Notes under the pieces: model-generated
Seen by the model: only the letters and a program-made list of their open reading frames with translations
The model's database searches: none
What the model was told of the DNA's origin: nothing
Source: Thiobacillus sp.
Lineage (GTDB): Bacteria; Pseudomonadota; Gammaproteobacteria; Burkholderiales; Thiobacillaceae
DNA length: 64,000 bases
Assembly: GCA_011391285.1 (NCBI GenBank)
Contig: JAABQU010000111.1
Location: 62,001-126,000, forward strand
Reading direction: 5' to 3'
In this document: positions 21,161-32,781 of the stretch, piece after piece
How positions within the stretch are numbered: the first letter of the stretch is position 1
Layout: each line of letters begins with the position of its first letter
Position numbers and translations under genes: made by a program

Positions 21161-22633
21161 ATGAAACGCGGAGCAATGAAGGTCCTGTTCGTGGCCAGCG
21201 AAGCCTATCCCCTGGTGAAGACCGGCGGGCTGGGCGATGTGCTGTACAGCCTGCCGCACGCGCTGCATGCGCGCGGGGCCGACATCCGCCTGGTGCTGCC
21301 GGGCTATCGCGCGCTGCTGCGCCAACTCGACCAGGTGCGCATCCTCGGCTGGCTCGACGTGCGCGGCGCCGAAGGCATCGTCAGCGCGCGCATCCTGGAA
21401 ACGCGCCATCCCGACTTTGCCTTCCCCTTGTGGGTGGTCGACTGCCCGCCGCTGTTCGACCGCGCAGGCAATCCCTATGTCAGTGCCAGCGGCCACGACT
21501 GGCCGGACAATGCCGAGCGCTTCGCGGTGTTCGCACGGGTGGCGGCACTGATCGCGCAGGACGCGCTGGATCTGGGCTGGCAGCCGGCGGTGGTGCACGC
21601 GCACGACTGGCAGAGCGGGCTGGTGGCCGCGTTCCTGGCCGACCAGCCGCTGCGTCCTAAAACCGTTTTCACCATTCACAACCTGGCCTATGGCGGCCAT
21701 TTTTCGCACACCGACTTCGTGCGCCTGCAGTTGCCCACCCACTGGTGGTCGTCCGAAGGGGTGGAATTCCACGGCGGCTTTTCCATGCTGAAGGCGGGCA
21801 TCATATATTCCGACGCCGTCACCACCGTGAGCCCCACCTACGCCGCCGAAATCTGCACCCCCGAATTCGGCTACGGGCTCGATGGCCTGCTGCTTTCCCT
21901 GCAGTACAAGCTGCACGGCATTCTCAACGGAATCGACACCACGATCTGGAATCCGTCCATCGACCCGTATCTGCCTGCGCATTTTTCGATGGGCCGCATC
22001 CAGCCCGGCAAGCGCCGCAACAAGCAGGCCCTGCTGCAGCGTTTCCTGCCGCAGGTCGACGATGCGGCGATGCAGGCGCCGTTGCTGGGGCTGGTCGGAC
22101 GGCTGGTCGAACAGAAGGGGATCGACTGGGTGTTGGCCGCGATGCCGGTGCTGCTTGCCGAGACTGACGCACGCTTCGTCCTGCTGGGCAGCGGACAGGC
22201 GACGTACGAACAGAAACTGACGCGCCTGGCGCAGCAGCATCCGGACCGGCTGTTTGTGGAAATCGGTTATGACGAGCCGCTGGCGCACCAGATCGAAGCC
22301 GGCGCGGACCTGTTCCTGATGCCTTCGCGCTTCGAGCCGTGCGGGTTGAACCAGATGTACAGCCTGCGCTACGGCACGCCGCCCGTCGTATACAAGACCG
22401 GCGGACTGGCCGACACCGTGGTCGATGCGAATACCGCCACGCTCGATGACGGCAGCGCCACCGGTTTCGTGTTCGATACGCCCGGCGTGGCGGCCTTCCT
22501 GGAAGCCATCCACCGCGCGCTCGACCTCTATCGCCAGCCCACGCAGTGGCGGCGCCTGCAGCAGACCGGCATGCGCCAGTCATTCGACTGGTCGGACAGT
22601 GCCGGCCACTACCTTGAACTCTATTCCCTATGA
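21161..22633 (+). CDS. glgA: Glycogen synthase (ADP-glucose)
   Basis: GT5 retaining glucosyltransferase that extends glycogen with ADP-glucose. 490 aa from ATG 21161; an in-frame ATG at 21176 gives the canonical [13 protein letters not shown] start, and both have modest ribosome-binding sites. Motifs: [13 protein letters not shown] (ADP-glucose binding), [16 protein letters not shown], and C-terminal [17 protein letters not shown] plus [10 protein letters not shown]. Overlaps the longest possible glgP frame by ATGA. Confidence 0.97.
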   Translation: MKRGAMKVLFVASEAYPLVKTGGLGDVLYSLPHALHARGADIRLVLPGYRALLRQLDQVRILGWLDVRGAEGIVSARILETRHPDFAFPLWVVDCPPLFDRAGNPYVSASGHDWPDNAERFAVFARVAALIAQDALDLGWQPAVVHAHDWQSGLVAAFLADQPLRPKTVFTIHNLAYGGHFSHTDFVRLQLPTHWWSSEGVEFHGGFSMLKAGIIYSDAVTTVSPTYAAEICTPEFGYGLDGLLLSLQYKLHGILNGIDTTIWNPSIDPYLPAHFSMGRIQPGKRRNKQALLQRFLPQVDDAAMQAPLLGLVGRLVEQKGIDWVLAAMPVLLAETDARFVLLGSGQATYEQKLTRLAQQHPDRLFVEIGYDEPLAHQIEAGADLFLMPSRFEPCGLNQMYSLRYGTPPVVYKTGGLADTVVDANTATLDDGSATGFVFDTPGVAAFLEAIHRALDLYRQPTQWRRLQQTGMRQSFDWSDSAGHYLELYSL

Positions 22634-22668
22634 CATCAGCATTCACCCAGACTTCAGCGGGAGCCACC

Positions 22669-25143
<2,475 letters not shown>

Positions 25144-25172
25144 GCGCGCTCGCCCGCCGGGCGCGCAGAAAC

Positions 25173-25205
25173 AAAAAGGCCGGGTTTCCCCGGCCTTTTT
25201 GTTTT
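25173..25205. terminator. Bidirectional intrinsic terminator (glgP / panD)
   Basis: AAAAAGGCCGGG (25173-25184), loop TTTC, CCCGGCCTTTTT (25189-25200), then TGTTTT. The A-tract and T-tract make it usable from both sides: it ends the glycogen operon on + and panD on −. Confidence 0.92.
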
Positions 25206-25221
25206 AGGTAAATACTGAATT

Positions 25222-25602
25222 CTAGGCCGCTTGCACCGGAATCGCGTGGCGGGTGTCCATGATGCGGTTGTCCGCGTCCACGTAGACCAGTTCCGGCTCG
25301 TAGCGCGCCAGTTCCAGCTCGTTGTAGACCGCATAGGTGGCGATGATGACCAGGTCACCCGGATTCGCCTTGTGCGCGGCGGCACCGTTCACCGAGATGA
25401 TGCCGGAATCACGCGTCGCGCGGATGGCGTACGTTGTGAAGCGCTCACCATTGGTGACGTTGTAGATCTGGATCTGCTCGTACTCGTGGATGTTGGCCGC
25501 GTCCAGCAGGGTTTCGTCGATGGCGCACGAGCCTTCGTAGTGCAGCTCGGAGTGCGTGACGGTCGCCCGGTGCAGCTTGGACTTGAGCATCGTTCTTTGC
25601 AT
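25222..25602 (-). CDS. panD: Aspartate 1-decarboxylase precursor
   Basis: Makes beta-alanine for pantothenate. 126-aa proenzyme that self-cleaves to a pyruvoyl enzyme; the cleavage pair Gly24-Ser25 is in HYEGSCAID. Tyr58-type active-site segment is in [13 protein letters not shown]. The open frame extends 9 codons upstream, but ATG 25602 gives the canonical [16 protein letters not shown] start and has GAGGG upstream. Separate transcription unit from panBC. Confidence 0.97.
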   Translation of the reverse strand: MQRTMLKSKLHRATVTHSELHYEGSCAIDETLLDAANIHEYEQIQIYNVTNGERFTTYAIRATRDSGIISVNGAAAHKANPGDLVIIATYAVYNELELARYEPELVYVDADNRIMDTRHAIPVQAA

Positions 25603-25631
25603 GACGGTGCCCTCACAAAAAATGGACATCC

Positions 25632-25637
25632 ATTATA
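25632..25637 (-). promoter_or_regulatory. -10 box of panD
   Basis: TATAAT on the − strand, giving a leader of about 24 nt before ATG 25602. A weak TATTGA lies 17 nt upstream. Confidence 0.4.
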
Positions 25638-25696
25638 CCAAAATGACCCGATCTTCAATAAGGGCCGTCAGGCCTTGAGCAGACGTTGCCGGGCGA

Positions 25697-26266
25697 TCAA
25701 TGCAGGTGCAATTGAACGGACAGGTAATCGAAGAATACGCAGTACGCCATGATCGGCAGGGGCAGGCCGAGAAGTGTGCCGATGAGGTAATGGCGATAGC
25801 GGACGCCCGACATGGCGAGGGCGTAATTGAGTGGCGGGACTGTCTGGAACAGCATTCTCAACAGCATGATGTTTCTGACCGGATGGGCGTCGAGCTGGCT
25901 CAAGAGGCGCGTCGCTAGTTTGCCCTTCAGACTGCGGAGCGAATCGCCACCGATGAGTCGGATGGAAAAAAAAGTGACGGTGCACGAAATAATGGCTGCG
26001 ACATAGGTGGCCATTCCGCCCCAGGTTTTCCCCAGCGCCAGCACCGCCGCGGCCAGAAAAATCCAGCCCGGTATCTGCACCAGATTGCCCAGGGCAAAAA
26101 TCAGGATAAAAACGACCAGACCGGTTATCGGGTTGTCGACCAGTATCTGATGCAGATAGGCCAGATTGAAATGGCTACGCAGGCCGGACAGCTCGAAGAT
26201 CGCCAGCAGCAGGACCAGAAACAGGAGAACCCCGAGAAGTCTCTGGTAGGGGCGAACGGTGTTCAT
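25697..26266 (-). CDS. VTT-domain (TVP38/TMEM64-like) membrane protein
   Basis: 189-residue inner-membrane protein. A first hydrophobic helix (residues 10-28) is followed by the VTT core with LGNLVQIPGWIFLAAAVLALG and MLFQTVPPLNYALAMSGVRYRHY, the Gly/Pro pattern shared with DedA and TVP38 proteins. Members of this superfamily act in lipid scrambling or membrane homeostasis; this subgroup is uncharacterised. ATG 26266 was chosen because the long upstream frame overlaps panC without homology. It follows panC by 23 nt and may be cotranscribed. Confidence 0.85.
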   Translation of the reverse strand: MNTVRPYQRLLGVLLFLVLLLAIFELSGLRSHFNLAYLHQILVDNPITGLVVFILIFALGNLVQIPGWIFLAAAVLALGKTWGGMATYVAAIISCTVTFFSIRLIGGDSLRSLKGKLATRLLSQLDAHPVRNIMLLRMLFQTVPPLNYALAMSGVRYRHYLIGTLLGLPLPIMAYCVFFDYLSVQLHLH

Positions 26267-26289
26267 GGCGACTGTGCGACGAACGCTAT

Positions 26290-27132
26290 TTACTCGGACG
26301 GACGGGCAAAATCGAGGTTGTCGATCAGCCGGGTGTTGCCCAGCCAGGCTGCGCCCAGTACCACCAGGCGGGTGCTGTCCGGGGTGGGCGGCTGCAGGGT
26401 CGTGGCATCGCGCAGTTCGACATAATCGACGCGCCAGCCTGCCATTTTCAGGCGGCGAGCGGCGTTGGCGGCGAGGGCTTTGAAGTCCCGTTCGCCCGCT
26501 TGCACGGCCGCGACGATGGCAGAGAGCTCGTGCTGCAACAGCGGCGCCTGGATGCGTTCCGACGTGCCGAGGTAGGCGTTTCTCGAACTCATTGCCAGGC
26601 CGTCTGGATCGCGCAGGGTGTCGCCCGCCACGATGTCGATCGGCAGGTTGAACTGCTTCACCAATTCCTGGATGACCCGCAGTTGCTGGAAATCCTTCTT
26701 GCCGAACACGGCCACGCGCGGCTGGACCAGGTTGAAGAGTTTCAGCACCACGGTGGCGACGCCGCTGAAGTGGCCGGGGCGGAACGCACCGCACAGATCA
26801 TTCGCCAGACTGTCGGGCGGTTGCACGCTAAAGGTCTGCGGCACCGGATAGAGTTCGGCGACGTCGGGTGCGAAAACGAAATCGCAGCCGCCGGCGGCGA
26901 GCTTCTCGCAGTCGGCGGCCAGCGTGCGCGGATAGCGCTCGAAATCCTCGCCGGCGCCGAACTGCAGCGGGTTGACGAAGATGCTCGCGATCACCGGCTG
27001 GCCGTATTGCCTGGCCTGTTCGACCAGCGAGATATGGCCCGCGTGCAAGTTCCCCATGGTTGGCACGAATGCGGTGCGGGTTTCGCCGGCGAGCGCGGCA
27101 CGCAGTTCGGTGGCGGTATGCAGGACCTGCAT
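26290..27132 (-). CDS. panC: Pantothenate synthetase
   Basis: Condenses pantoate with beta-alanine using ATP. 280 aa with VPTMGNLHAGHISLV (the HIGH-like nucleotide motif), FGAGEDFERYPRT, FGKKDFQQLRVI and MSSRNAYL. ATG 27132 overlaps the panB stop by one base (TGATG). Together with panB and panD the window holds all steps from ketoisovalerate to pantothenate except ketopantoate reductase (panE or ilvC). Confidence 0.97.
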   Translation of the reverse strand: MQVLHTATELRAALAGETRTAFVPTMGNLHAGHISLVEQARQYGQPVIASIFVNPLQFGAGEDFERYPRTLAADCEKLAAGGCDFVFAPDVAELYPVPQTFSVQPPDSLANDLCGAFRPGHFSGVATVVLKLFNLVQPRVAVFGKKDFQQLRVIQELVKQFNLPIDIVAGDTLRDPDGLAMSSRNAYLGTSERIQAPLLQHELSAIVAAVQAGERDFKALAANAARRLKMAGWRVDYVELRDATTLQPPTPDSTRLVVLGAAWLGNTRLIDNLDFARPSE

Positions 27133-27920
27133 CAGAAGGCGTGTTCGGCGGCCGGGAAGGCGCCCGATTTGACGGCGTCCACGTAGGCGCGCGCGGCCGC
27201 CTCGATGCCGTCGTTCCCGGCCAGGAAGTTTTTCGAGAATTTCGGCGCGCGCGGGTACAGGCCCAGCATGTCGTACAGCACCAGCACCTGGCCGGAACAA
27301 TCGGCGCCGGCGCCGATGCCGATGGTGGGGATGGCGAGCGCCCCGGTGACCGCCTTCGCGAGTGTGGCCGGCACCATTTCCAGCACGATCAATCCGGCGC
27401 CGGCGGCTTCCAGCGCGCGCGCATCGGCGACCAGTTGAGCGGCGGCGGCGTCCTCGCGCCCCTGCACCTTGTAACCGCCGAGCTGATTCACCGACTGCGG
27501 CAACAGGCCCACATGCGCGCACACCGGGATGCCGCGATGGGTGAGGAAGGCCACGGTCTCGACCATCACTGCGCCGCCTTCCAGCTTGACCATGTGCGCG
27601 CCGGCCGCCATCAGCCGCGCGGCGGCGGCGAACGCGCGCTCGGGCGAGGGTTGGTAGCTGCCGAAGGGCAGGTCGGCGACGATGAAAGCGCGTTCGGTGC
27701 CGGCTGCGACGCAGCGCGTGTGGTAGCTCATTTCGGCCAGCTTCACCGGCAGGGTCGAGGCGTGGCCCTGTACCACCATGCCGAGCGAATCGCCGACCAG
27801 CAGCACGTCGACGCCTGCTGCGTCGAGCACGCGCGCGAAGCTGGCGTCGTAGCAGGTCAGCACGGCGATCCTCTCGCCGCGTTCGCGCATCGCCTTGAGG
27901 GTGGACAGGGTGACGCTCAT
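27132..27920 (-). CDS. panB: 3-methyl-2-oxobutanoate hydroxymethyltransferase
   Basis: Uses methylene-THF to make ketopantoate. 262-aa TIM barrel with [43 protein letters not shown] and [14 protein letters not shown]. Coupled to panC downstream and 1 nt from the deoxynucleoside kinase gene upstream; folate (folK) and folate-using panB share the operon. Confidence 0.97.
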   Translation of the reverse strand: MSVTLSTLKAMRERGERIAVLTCYDASFARVLDAAGVDVLLVGDSLGMVVQGHASTLPVKLAEMSYHTRCVAAGTERAFIVADLPFGSYQPSPERAFAAAARLMAAGAHMVKLEGGAVMVETVAFLTHRGIPVCAHVGLLPQSVNQLGGYKVQGREDAAAAQLVADARALEAAGAGLIVLEMVPATLAKAVTGALAIPTIGIGAGADCSGQVLVLYDMLGLYPRAPKFSKNFLAGNDGIEAAARAYVDAVKSGAFPAAEHAF

Positions 27921-27921
27921 A

Positions 27922-28563
27922 TCACACCGCCCGGCTGAAGAACTCGCGCGGGCCGCGCATCTTGCTCACGCGTTCGACCAGCAGTTCGAAATCGTCTTCG
28001 CTCTCGGCGAAATTGAGGTTGCCGGTGTTGACGATGAGCAGCGGCGCGGCGTCGTAGCGGTGGAAAAACTCGCTGTAGCTGTTTGCCAGACGCTGCAGGT
28101 AGTTCGCATCCATGCTGCGCTCGAAATCGATGCCGCGGCGTTTGACCCGCTCCTGCAGCGCATCGATCGGTGCCTGCAGGTAGATCACCAGATCGGGCGT
28201 CGGCGCCTGCGGCGCAAGGTCGGCATACACCTTCTGGTACAGCTCGAATTCGTCGTCGTCCAGGTTCATGCGCGCGAACAGCATGTCCTTGTCGATCAGG
28301 AAATCCGAAACCGTGCCGGCGCGGAACAGGTCGCCCTGTGCCAGGTCGCGCAACTGGCGGGCGCGATCGAACAGGAAGTGCAGCTGCGTCGGCAGCGCGT
28401 AGCGTTTCGGTTCCTGGTAGAAGCGCGGCAGGAAGGGGTTGTCGCTGGCGTTTTCCAGCAGGGTGTCGGCATCGAGGCGCTCCGCCAGCTTGTGGGTGAG
28501 GCTGGTCTTGCCGGCGCCGATCGGGCCTTCGACCACGACGTAACGGTAACGGGAGAGCGTCAT
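27922..28563 (-). CDS. Deoxynucleoside kinase family protein
   Basis: 213-aa P-loop kinase of the deoxyadenosine/deoxyguanosine kinase type. Walker [11 protein letters not shown] at residues 13-22, acidic segment [14 protein letters not shown], base-specificity region [17 protein letters not shown], and the lid-like segment [17 protein letters not shown] 28563 overlaps the folK stop (ATGA); the longer upstream frame lies wholly in folK. Betaproteobacteria often carry this gene between folK and panB. The nucleoside preference cannot be told from sequence. Confidence 0.88.
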   Translation of the reverse strand: MTLSRYRYVVVEGPIGAGKTSLTHKLAERLDADTLLENASDNPFLPRFYQEPKRYALPTQLHFLFDRARQLRDLAQGDLFRAGTVSDFLIDKDMLFARMNLDDDEFELYQKVYADLAPQAPTPDLVIYLQAPIDALQERVKRRGIDFERSMDANYLQRLANSYSEFFHRYDAAPLLIVNTGNLNFAESEDDFELLVERVSKMRGPREFFSRAV

Positions 28564-29066
28564 GCGTTGACGGCGGCAGCGGGGGGTGGGAGGGCGGTCA
28601 CGTTTTGATCCATGCAGCCGGCGAGCCAGTCGGCGGCCCGGCCGCGGCCGGGGATCGTCGTATCGGGCGCGATTTCCAGCAGCGGCAGCAGCACGAAGCC
28701 GCGCTCGCACATGCGCGGATGCGGCAGGGTCAGGCCGTCCTCGTGGAAGTGCGCGCCGTCGTACAGCAGGAGGTCGAGATCAAGCGTGCGCGGCGCGTTG
28801 CGAAAGCTGCGCTCGCGGCCGTGGCGGTGTTCGATGTCGAGCAGCGCGGCGAGCAGCGCGCGCGGCGCCAGCTCGGTTTCGACCTGCGCCACCGCATTGA
28901 TGAAGTCGGGCTGGTCGACGTAGCCCACCGGTGCCGAGGCATACAGGCTGGAGCGCGCGATCAGCCGGGTGGCGGGCAGGCGGTCGAGCTCGGCCAGCGC
29001 GTATTCCACCTGCGCTGCCGGGTCGTTGAGGTTGGCCCCCAGCCCGATAGTGGCGACGACTTTCAT
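28560..29066 (-). CDS. folK: 6-hydroxymethyl-dihydropterin pyrophosphokinase
   Basis: Folate pathway: pyrophosphorylates hydroxymethyl-dihydropterin. 168 aa, typical. Motifs: LGANLNDP at the N-terminus, YVDQPDFINAVAQVET, ERSFRNAPRTLDLDLLLYDG (the HPPK signature) and LPHPRMCERGFVLLPL. ATG 29066 overlaps the pcnB stop (ATGA). Confidence 0.97.
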   Translation of the reverse strand: MKVVATIGLGANLNDPAAQVEYALAELDRLPATRLIARSSLYASAPVGYVDQPDFINAVAQVETELAPRALLAALLDIEHRHGRERSFRNAPRTLDLDLLLYDGAHFHEDGLTLPHPRMCERGFVLLPLLEIAPDTTIPGRGRAADWLAGCMDQNVTALPPPAAAVNA

Positions 29067-30421
29067 GCAGGCGGCGCCTCGCCGGCGGAGTCCGCCGGCT
29101 TCTTGCGCTTGCGCTTGCGGCGCGGCTTGGGCGCGCTGTCGGCCAGCAGCATGGCGGCGCGTTCGTCGTCGTCGACTTCCTGGAAGCGCGTCCACCACTC
29201 GCCGAGCTCGGCTGCGACCTCGCCGGATTCGGCGCGCAGCAGCAAAAAGTCGTAGGCGGCACGGAAGCGCGGATGCTCCAGCAGGCGGTACGGGCGCTGC
29301 CCGCCGCGCTGCTCGAAGCGCGGCTGCAGTGCCCAGATTTCCTTGATCATGCCGTCGTAGCGGCGCGGGATGGCGAGCTGGCCGCGCTGCGCGTCGAGCA
29401 CTTCGTCCATCGCCAGGAACAGGGCGGGCTGCGGCTTCTCGCCGGCTGCCTCGAGTGCGCGCCAGCGCTGCAGCACCTGTGGCCACAACAGGGTGCCGAA
29501 CAGGAAGGCCGGCGAGGCCGGCTTGTCCTGCGCGATGCGCGCGTCGGTGGTTTTCAGCGCGGCGGTGATGAAGCGCTCGCCGGTGGTGTCGTCGAGGATC
29601 GTGTCCAGCAGCGGCAGCATGCCGTGGTGCAGGCCCTCGGCGCGCAACTGGTGCACGCCGCGCAGGGCGTGGCCTGACATCAGGAGCTTCAGCGCCTCGT
29701 CGAAGATGCGCGCGCGCGGGATGTTGGACAAAAGCGGCGCCAGCGTGGCGACCGGCCGGCGGGTGTCGGGGTCGATGTGGAAATCGAGCTTGGCGGCAAA
29801 GCGCGCGGCGCGCAGCATGCGCACCGGGTCTTCGCGGAAGCGCGTTTCGGGATCGCCGATCATGCGCAGCACGCGCTTCTTGCAGTCCGCCACGCCGCCG
29901 AAGTAGTCGTGCACTTCCTCGCGCAGCGGGTCGTAGTACAGCGCATTGATGGTGAAGTCGCGGCGCGCGGCGTCGTCCGCCATGTTGCCGAACACGTTGT
30001 CGGTCAGCAGCCGGCCGTGTTCGTCGGTCGGCCGCTCGTCTTCCTCATCGGCCTCCTTCTGGCCGTTGGCGCGGAAGGTGGTGACTTCGATGGTCACCCG
30101 GCCGCACATCACGTGCACGATCTGGAAGCGCCGGCCGATGATGCGTGAACGGCGGAACAGCCGCCGCACTTCTTCCGGGGTGGCATCGGTCGCGACGTCG
30201 AAATCCTTCGGGGTCTTGGCCAGCAACAGGTCGCGCACCGCGCCGCCGACGACATAGGCCTTGTATCCGGCCTGCGCCAGCGTTTCGCAGGTTTTCAGCG
30301 CGCAATCGTCGAGCTGGTCACGGCGGATGCCGTGTTTGGATTGCGGCAGGATCTGTGCGCCGGAGGCGCGGGACTTGCGGCCAAATACTTTATCGATGAT
30401 GCGACGAATCATGGGGTGCAC
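29063..30421 (-). CDS. pcnB: Poly(A) polymerase I
   Basis: Adds 3' poly(A) tails that mark RNAs for decay. 452 aa from GTG 30421 (449 from ATG 30412). Nucleotidyltransferase motif VVGGAVRDLLLAKTPKDFDVATDA with the metal Asp residues, RRFQIVHVMCG, RRDFTINALYYDP, and an Arg/Lys-rich C-terminus (PRRKRKRKKP), as in E. coli PcnB; the tail separates it from CCA-adding enzymes. Heads the chain pcnB-folK-dNK-panB-panC, joined mostly by ATGA overlaps. TATAAT at 30450-30455 (−) is a good -10 box. Confidence 0.95.
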   Translation of the reverse strand: MHPMIRRIIDKVFGRKSRASGAQILPQSKHGIRRDQLDDCALKTCETLAQAGYKAYVVGGAVRDLLLAKTPKDFDVATDATPEEVRRLFRRSRIIGRRFQIVHVMCGRVTIEVTTFRANGQKEADEEDERPTDEHGRLLTDNVFGNMADDAARRDFTINALYYDPLREEVHDYFGGVADCKKRVLRMIGDPETRFREDPVRMLRAARFAAKLDFHIDPDTRRPVATLAPLLSNIPRARIFDEALKLLMSGHALRGVHQLRAEGLHHGMLPLLDTILDDTTGERFITAALKTTDARIAQDKPASPAFLFGTLLWPQVLQRWRALEAAGEKPQPALFLAMDEVLDAQRGQLAIPRRYDGMIKEIWALQPRFEQRGGQRPYRLLEHPRFRAAYDFLLLRAESGEVAAELGEWWTRFQEVDDDERAAMLLADSAPKPRRKRKRKKPADSAGEAPPA

Positions 30422-30449
30422 GAGGCGGAGGTATGCGAAACAGATCGCG

Positions 30450-30455
30450 ATTATA
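30450..30455 (-). promoter_or_regulatory. -10 box of the pcnB-folK-panBC operon
   Basis: TATAAT on the − strand, about 29-38 nt before the pcnB start candidates. It overlaps the end of the preceding ABC-transporter ATPase gene, so the two units are nearly contiguous. Confidence 0.4.
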
Positions 30456-31185
30456 CAGGCTGGCCCCTGCTACCTTGCCGCCATAACGCCGCCGTGCCGG
30501 GACCGTACAGGGCTTCGAGCGCGGCCGGGGTGAGCAGCCCATCCGGGGTGCCGAGTTGCCAGCGCCCGTCGCCGTACAGGAACAGCAGGCGGTCGCAGTG
30601 GCAGGCGGCCCAGTTGGGGTCGTGCAGGGTCAGCACCACACTGTGACCGGCGTCGGCCTCGCTGCGTGCCCAGGCCAGCAGACGGGCCTGATGCGCGGGG
30701 TCGAGGTGGGTCAGGGGCTCGTCGAGCAGCGCGATGCGCGGCACCTGCACCGCCAGCTGCGCCAGCCGCGCGCGCTGGCGCTCCCCACCGGAGAGCGTGT
30801 CAAGCGGGCGGCGGGTGAATTCGGTCAGTTCCCAGGTCGCCAGATGCGGCGTCAGGTCGCCGGGGGCATGGCCGAAGGGATAGCGTCCGAGCGCGACGAA
30901 ATCGGCCACGTTGCCGAAAAATCCCCCTTCGTCGCCCTGCGGCAGCAAGCCGATGTGCTGCGCGCGGGTGAGCGGCGGAAGCGCATCCAGGGCGTGGCTG
31001 TCGAGCGTGACGTGGCCCTGTGCGGGCGCAGCCAGCCCCGCCAGCACCGTCAGCAGCGTCGATTTGCCGGCACCATTGGCGCCGAGGATGCCGAGCACTT
31101 CACCGGATTCGAGCGTGAGGTCGAGCGCATCCACCAGCGCACGGGTGCCGGCTGTCAGGCTGAGTTGATGCGCAACCAAGCTCAT
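30451..31185 (-). CDS. ABC transporter ATP-binding protein (BtuD/FecE type)
   Basis: 244-aa ATPase: Walker A GANGAGKSTL, Q-loop LLPQGDEGG, signature LSGGERQRARLA, Walker B IALLDEPLTHLD, H-switch LTLHD. The pattern is that of cobalamin/siderophore/hemin importers, and it is coupled by ATGA to a BtuC-like permease. No periplasmic binding protein or TonB receptor gene is nearby, so the substrate (B12, iron chelate or heme) is not assignable here. ATG 31185 replaces a longer frame that runs into the permease gene. Confidence 0.9.
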   Translation of the reverse strand: MSLVAHQLSLTAGTRALVDALDLTLESGEVLGILGANGAGKSTLLTVLAGLAAPAQGHVTLDSHALDALPPLTRAQHIGLLPQGDEGGFFGNVADFVALGRYPFGHAPGDLTPHLATWELTEFTRRPLDTLSGGERQRARLAQLAVQVPRIALLDEPLTHLDPAHQARLLAWARSEADAGHSVVLTLHDPNWAACHCDRLLFLYGDGRWQLGTPDGLLTPAALEALYGPGTAALWRQGSRGQPV

Positions 31186-32108
31186 GGCTTGCGCAGCAGC
31201 CACAGCATCATCGGTACCCCGAGCAAGGCGGTCAGCACGCCCACCGGGAGTTCGCGCGGCGCGATCATCGTGCGCGCCAGCGCATCGGCCAGCACCAGCA
31301 GGCTGCCGCCGGCCAGCGCGCAGGCGGGGAGCAGGGCGCGATGACTGGAAAATCCGAGCTTTCGAAGCGCATGCGGCACCATCAGGCCGACAAAGCCGAT
31401 ACTGCCGGCCTGCGCGACGACCAGCGAGGTGCAGGCGCCGGCCAGCGCAAACAGGGACCAGCGCGTGGGGGCGACGGCGACGCCGAGCGAGGCGGCTTTC
31501 AGCGGCGACAACTGCAGCACGTCGAGCCGCCGCGATAGCCCCAGCGCGGCGGCCACCGCCAGCAGCAGCGCGCCCCACAGCAGTGCGGGCTGGCTGGTCC
31601 AGGCCAGGTCACCCATCAGGAAGAACAGCATGCCGGGCAGGCGCTCGGCCGGCGTCACCGAGAGCACCAGCGCGATCAGTGCGCCGAAGCCGGCTGCCAG
31701 CATGACGCCGGCGAGCAAGAGCGGCGTGTGGTCGCGCGCCAGAAGCCTTCCGCCCAGCGCGGCGGCGAGCGCCAGCGCCAGAAGGCTGCCGGCAAATGCC
31801 AGCGCCGACACCCACGGCCACGCCAGCCCCGCCGCCATGCCCAGCAGCGCCAGCAGGCCGGCGCCGCCGGAGACGCCGAGGAGGTAGGGTTCCGCGAGCG
31901 GATTACGGAACAGCGTCTGCATCAGAGCGCCCGCCAGCGCCAGCAGGCCGCCGCAGGCGAAGGCCGCCGCGACCCGCGGGCCACGCAACTCGGTGAGGAT
32001 CTGCTGCGCCAGTTCGCGGTCGTCCGGCAAGGCGCCGGCCATCAGGCCGAGCGCGATGGCCAGCGGCGCTGCCAGCCCGAGCAGCAGCAGTTTGCTGGTG
32101 GGTGTCAG
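31182..32108 (-). CDS. FecCD/BtuC-family permease (probable CTG start)
   Basis: Inner-membrane permease partner of the preceding ATPase. BtuC core visible: GGLLALAGALMQTLFRNPLAEPY, LGVSGGAG, GFVGLMVPHALRKLG, and the C-terminal ELPVGVLTALLGVPMMLWLL. From the first ATG (32042) it would be 286 aa and lack transmembrane helix 1. The frame continues upstream through KLLLLGLAAPLAIALGL, exactly the missing helix, with no ATG, GTG or TTG. The CTG at 32108 overlaps the cyclophilin stop as CTGA, mirroring the ATGA couplings of neighbours, and would give 308 aa. The start is therefore an inference. Confidence 0.85.
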   Translation of the reverse strand: MTPTSKLLLLGLAAPLAIALGLMAGALPDDRELAQQILTELRGPRVAAAFACGGLLALAGALMQTLFRNPLAEPYLLGVSGGAGLLALLGMAAGLAWPWVSALAFAGSLLALALAAALGGRLLARDHTPLLLAGVMLAAGFGALIALVLSVTPAERLPGMLFFLMGDLAWTSQPALLWGALLLAVAAALGLSRRLDVLQLSPLKAASLGVAVAPTRWSLFALAGACTSLVVAQAGSIGFVGLMVPHALRKLGFSSHRALLPACALAGGSLLVLADALARTMIAPRELPVGVLTALLGVPMMLWLLRKP

Positions 32109-32749
32109 GGCTGGGCTGCCTCGGGCAGCACCGTCACGCGCATCATCACGATGGGCTCGATGGGCACATCGCCGTGCGGGCCGCGATTGCCGCGCGGCAC
32201 GGCGACGATGGCGTCGACCACATCCATGCCGTCGACCACCTGCCCGAACACGGCATAGCCCCAGCCCTGGGGCGTTTTTCCGCGATGGTCGAGGAAGGCG
32301 TTGTTCGCCACGTTGATGAAGAATTGCGAGGATGCCGAATGCGGATCATTGGTGCGCGCCATGGCCAGGGTGCCGCGCAGGTTTCTCAGTCCGTTGTCGG
32401 CCTCGTTCTGGATCGGCGCGTTCTTGGGCTTTTCGACCATGTCAGCCGTCATGCCGCCGGTCTGGATCATGAAGCTGGGGATCACGCGATGGAACACCAG
32501 GCCGTCGTAAAACCCGGTCTTCACGTAGTTGAGGAAGTTACCCACCGACTGCGGTGCCTGGGCGGGGAATACTTCCACCGTGATGTTGCCCTTGGTGGTT
32601 TCGATCAGCACGCGTGGGTTGGCCTGCTGGCCGGCGACGGGCGCGGTGGAGACTTTCTGGCTTGGGGGTTCGCTGGCGCCGCAGCCAGAAATGCCCAGCA
32701 TCAGCGCGCCGAAAAATAGCGAGGAGGAAAAGGGGAACAGGCGGGTCAT
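32105..32749 (-). CDS. Lipoprotein cyclophilin-type peptidyl-prolyl isomerase
   Basis: 214-aa protein. Signal peptide with lipobox ISGC (Cys23), a short linker, then a bacterial cyclophilin domain: VFHRVIPSFMIQTGG with the catalytic Arg, GTLAMARTNDPHSASSQFFI, and GYAVFGQVVDGMDVVD. As a lipoprotein it should sit in the periplasm, aiding protein folding. ATG 32749 has a TGGAG ribosome-binding site and a TAGAAT -10 box at 32779-32784. The only odd point is its coupling to a transporter permease downstream. Confidence 0.93.
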   Translation of the reverse strand: MTRLFPFSSSLFFGALMLGISGCGASEPPSQKVSTAPVAGQQANPRVLIETTKGNITVEVFPAQAPQSVGNFLNYVKTGFYDGLVFHRVIPSFMIQTGGMTADMVEKPKNAPIQNEADNGLRNLRGTLAMARTNDPHSASSQFFINVANNAFLDHRGKTPQGWGYAVFGQVVDGMDVVDAIVAVPRGNRGPHGDVPIEPIVMMRVTVLPEAAQP

Positions 32750-32781
32750 CGGAAAAACTCCAGGCAAGAGATGCGGGGATT

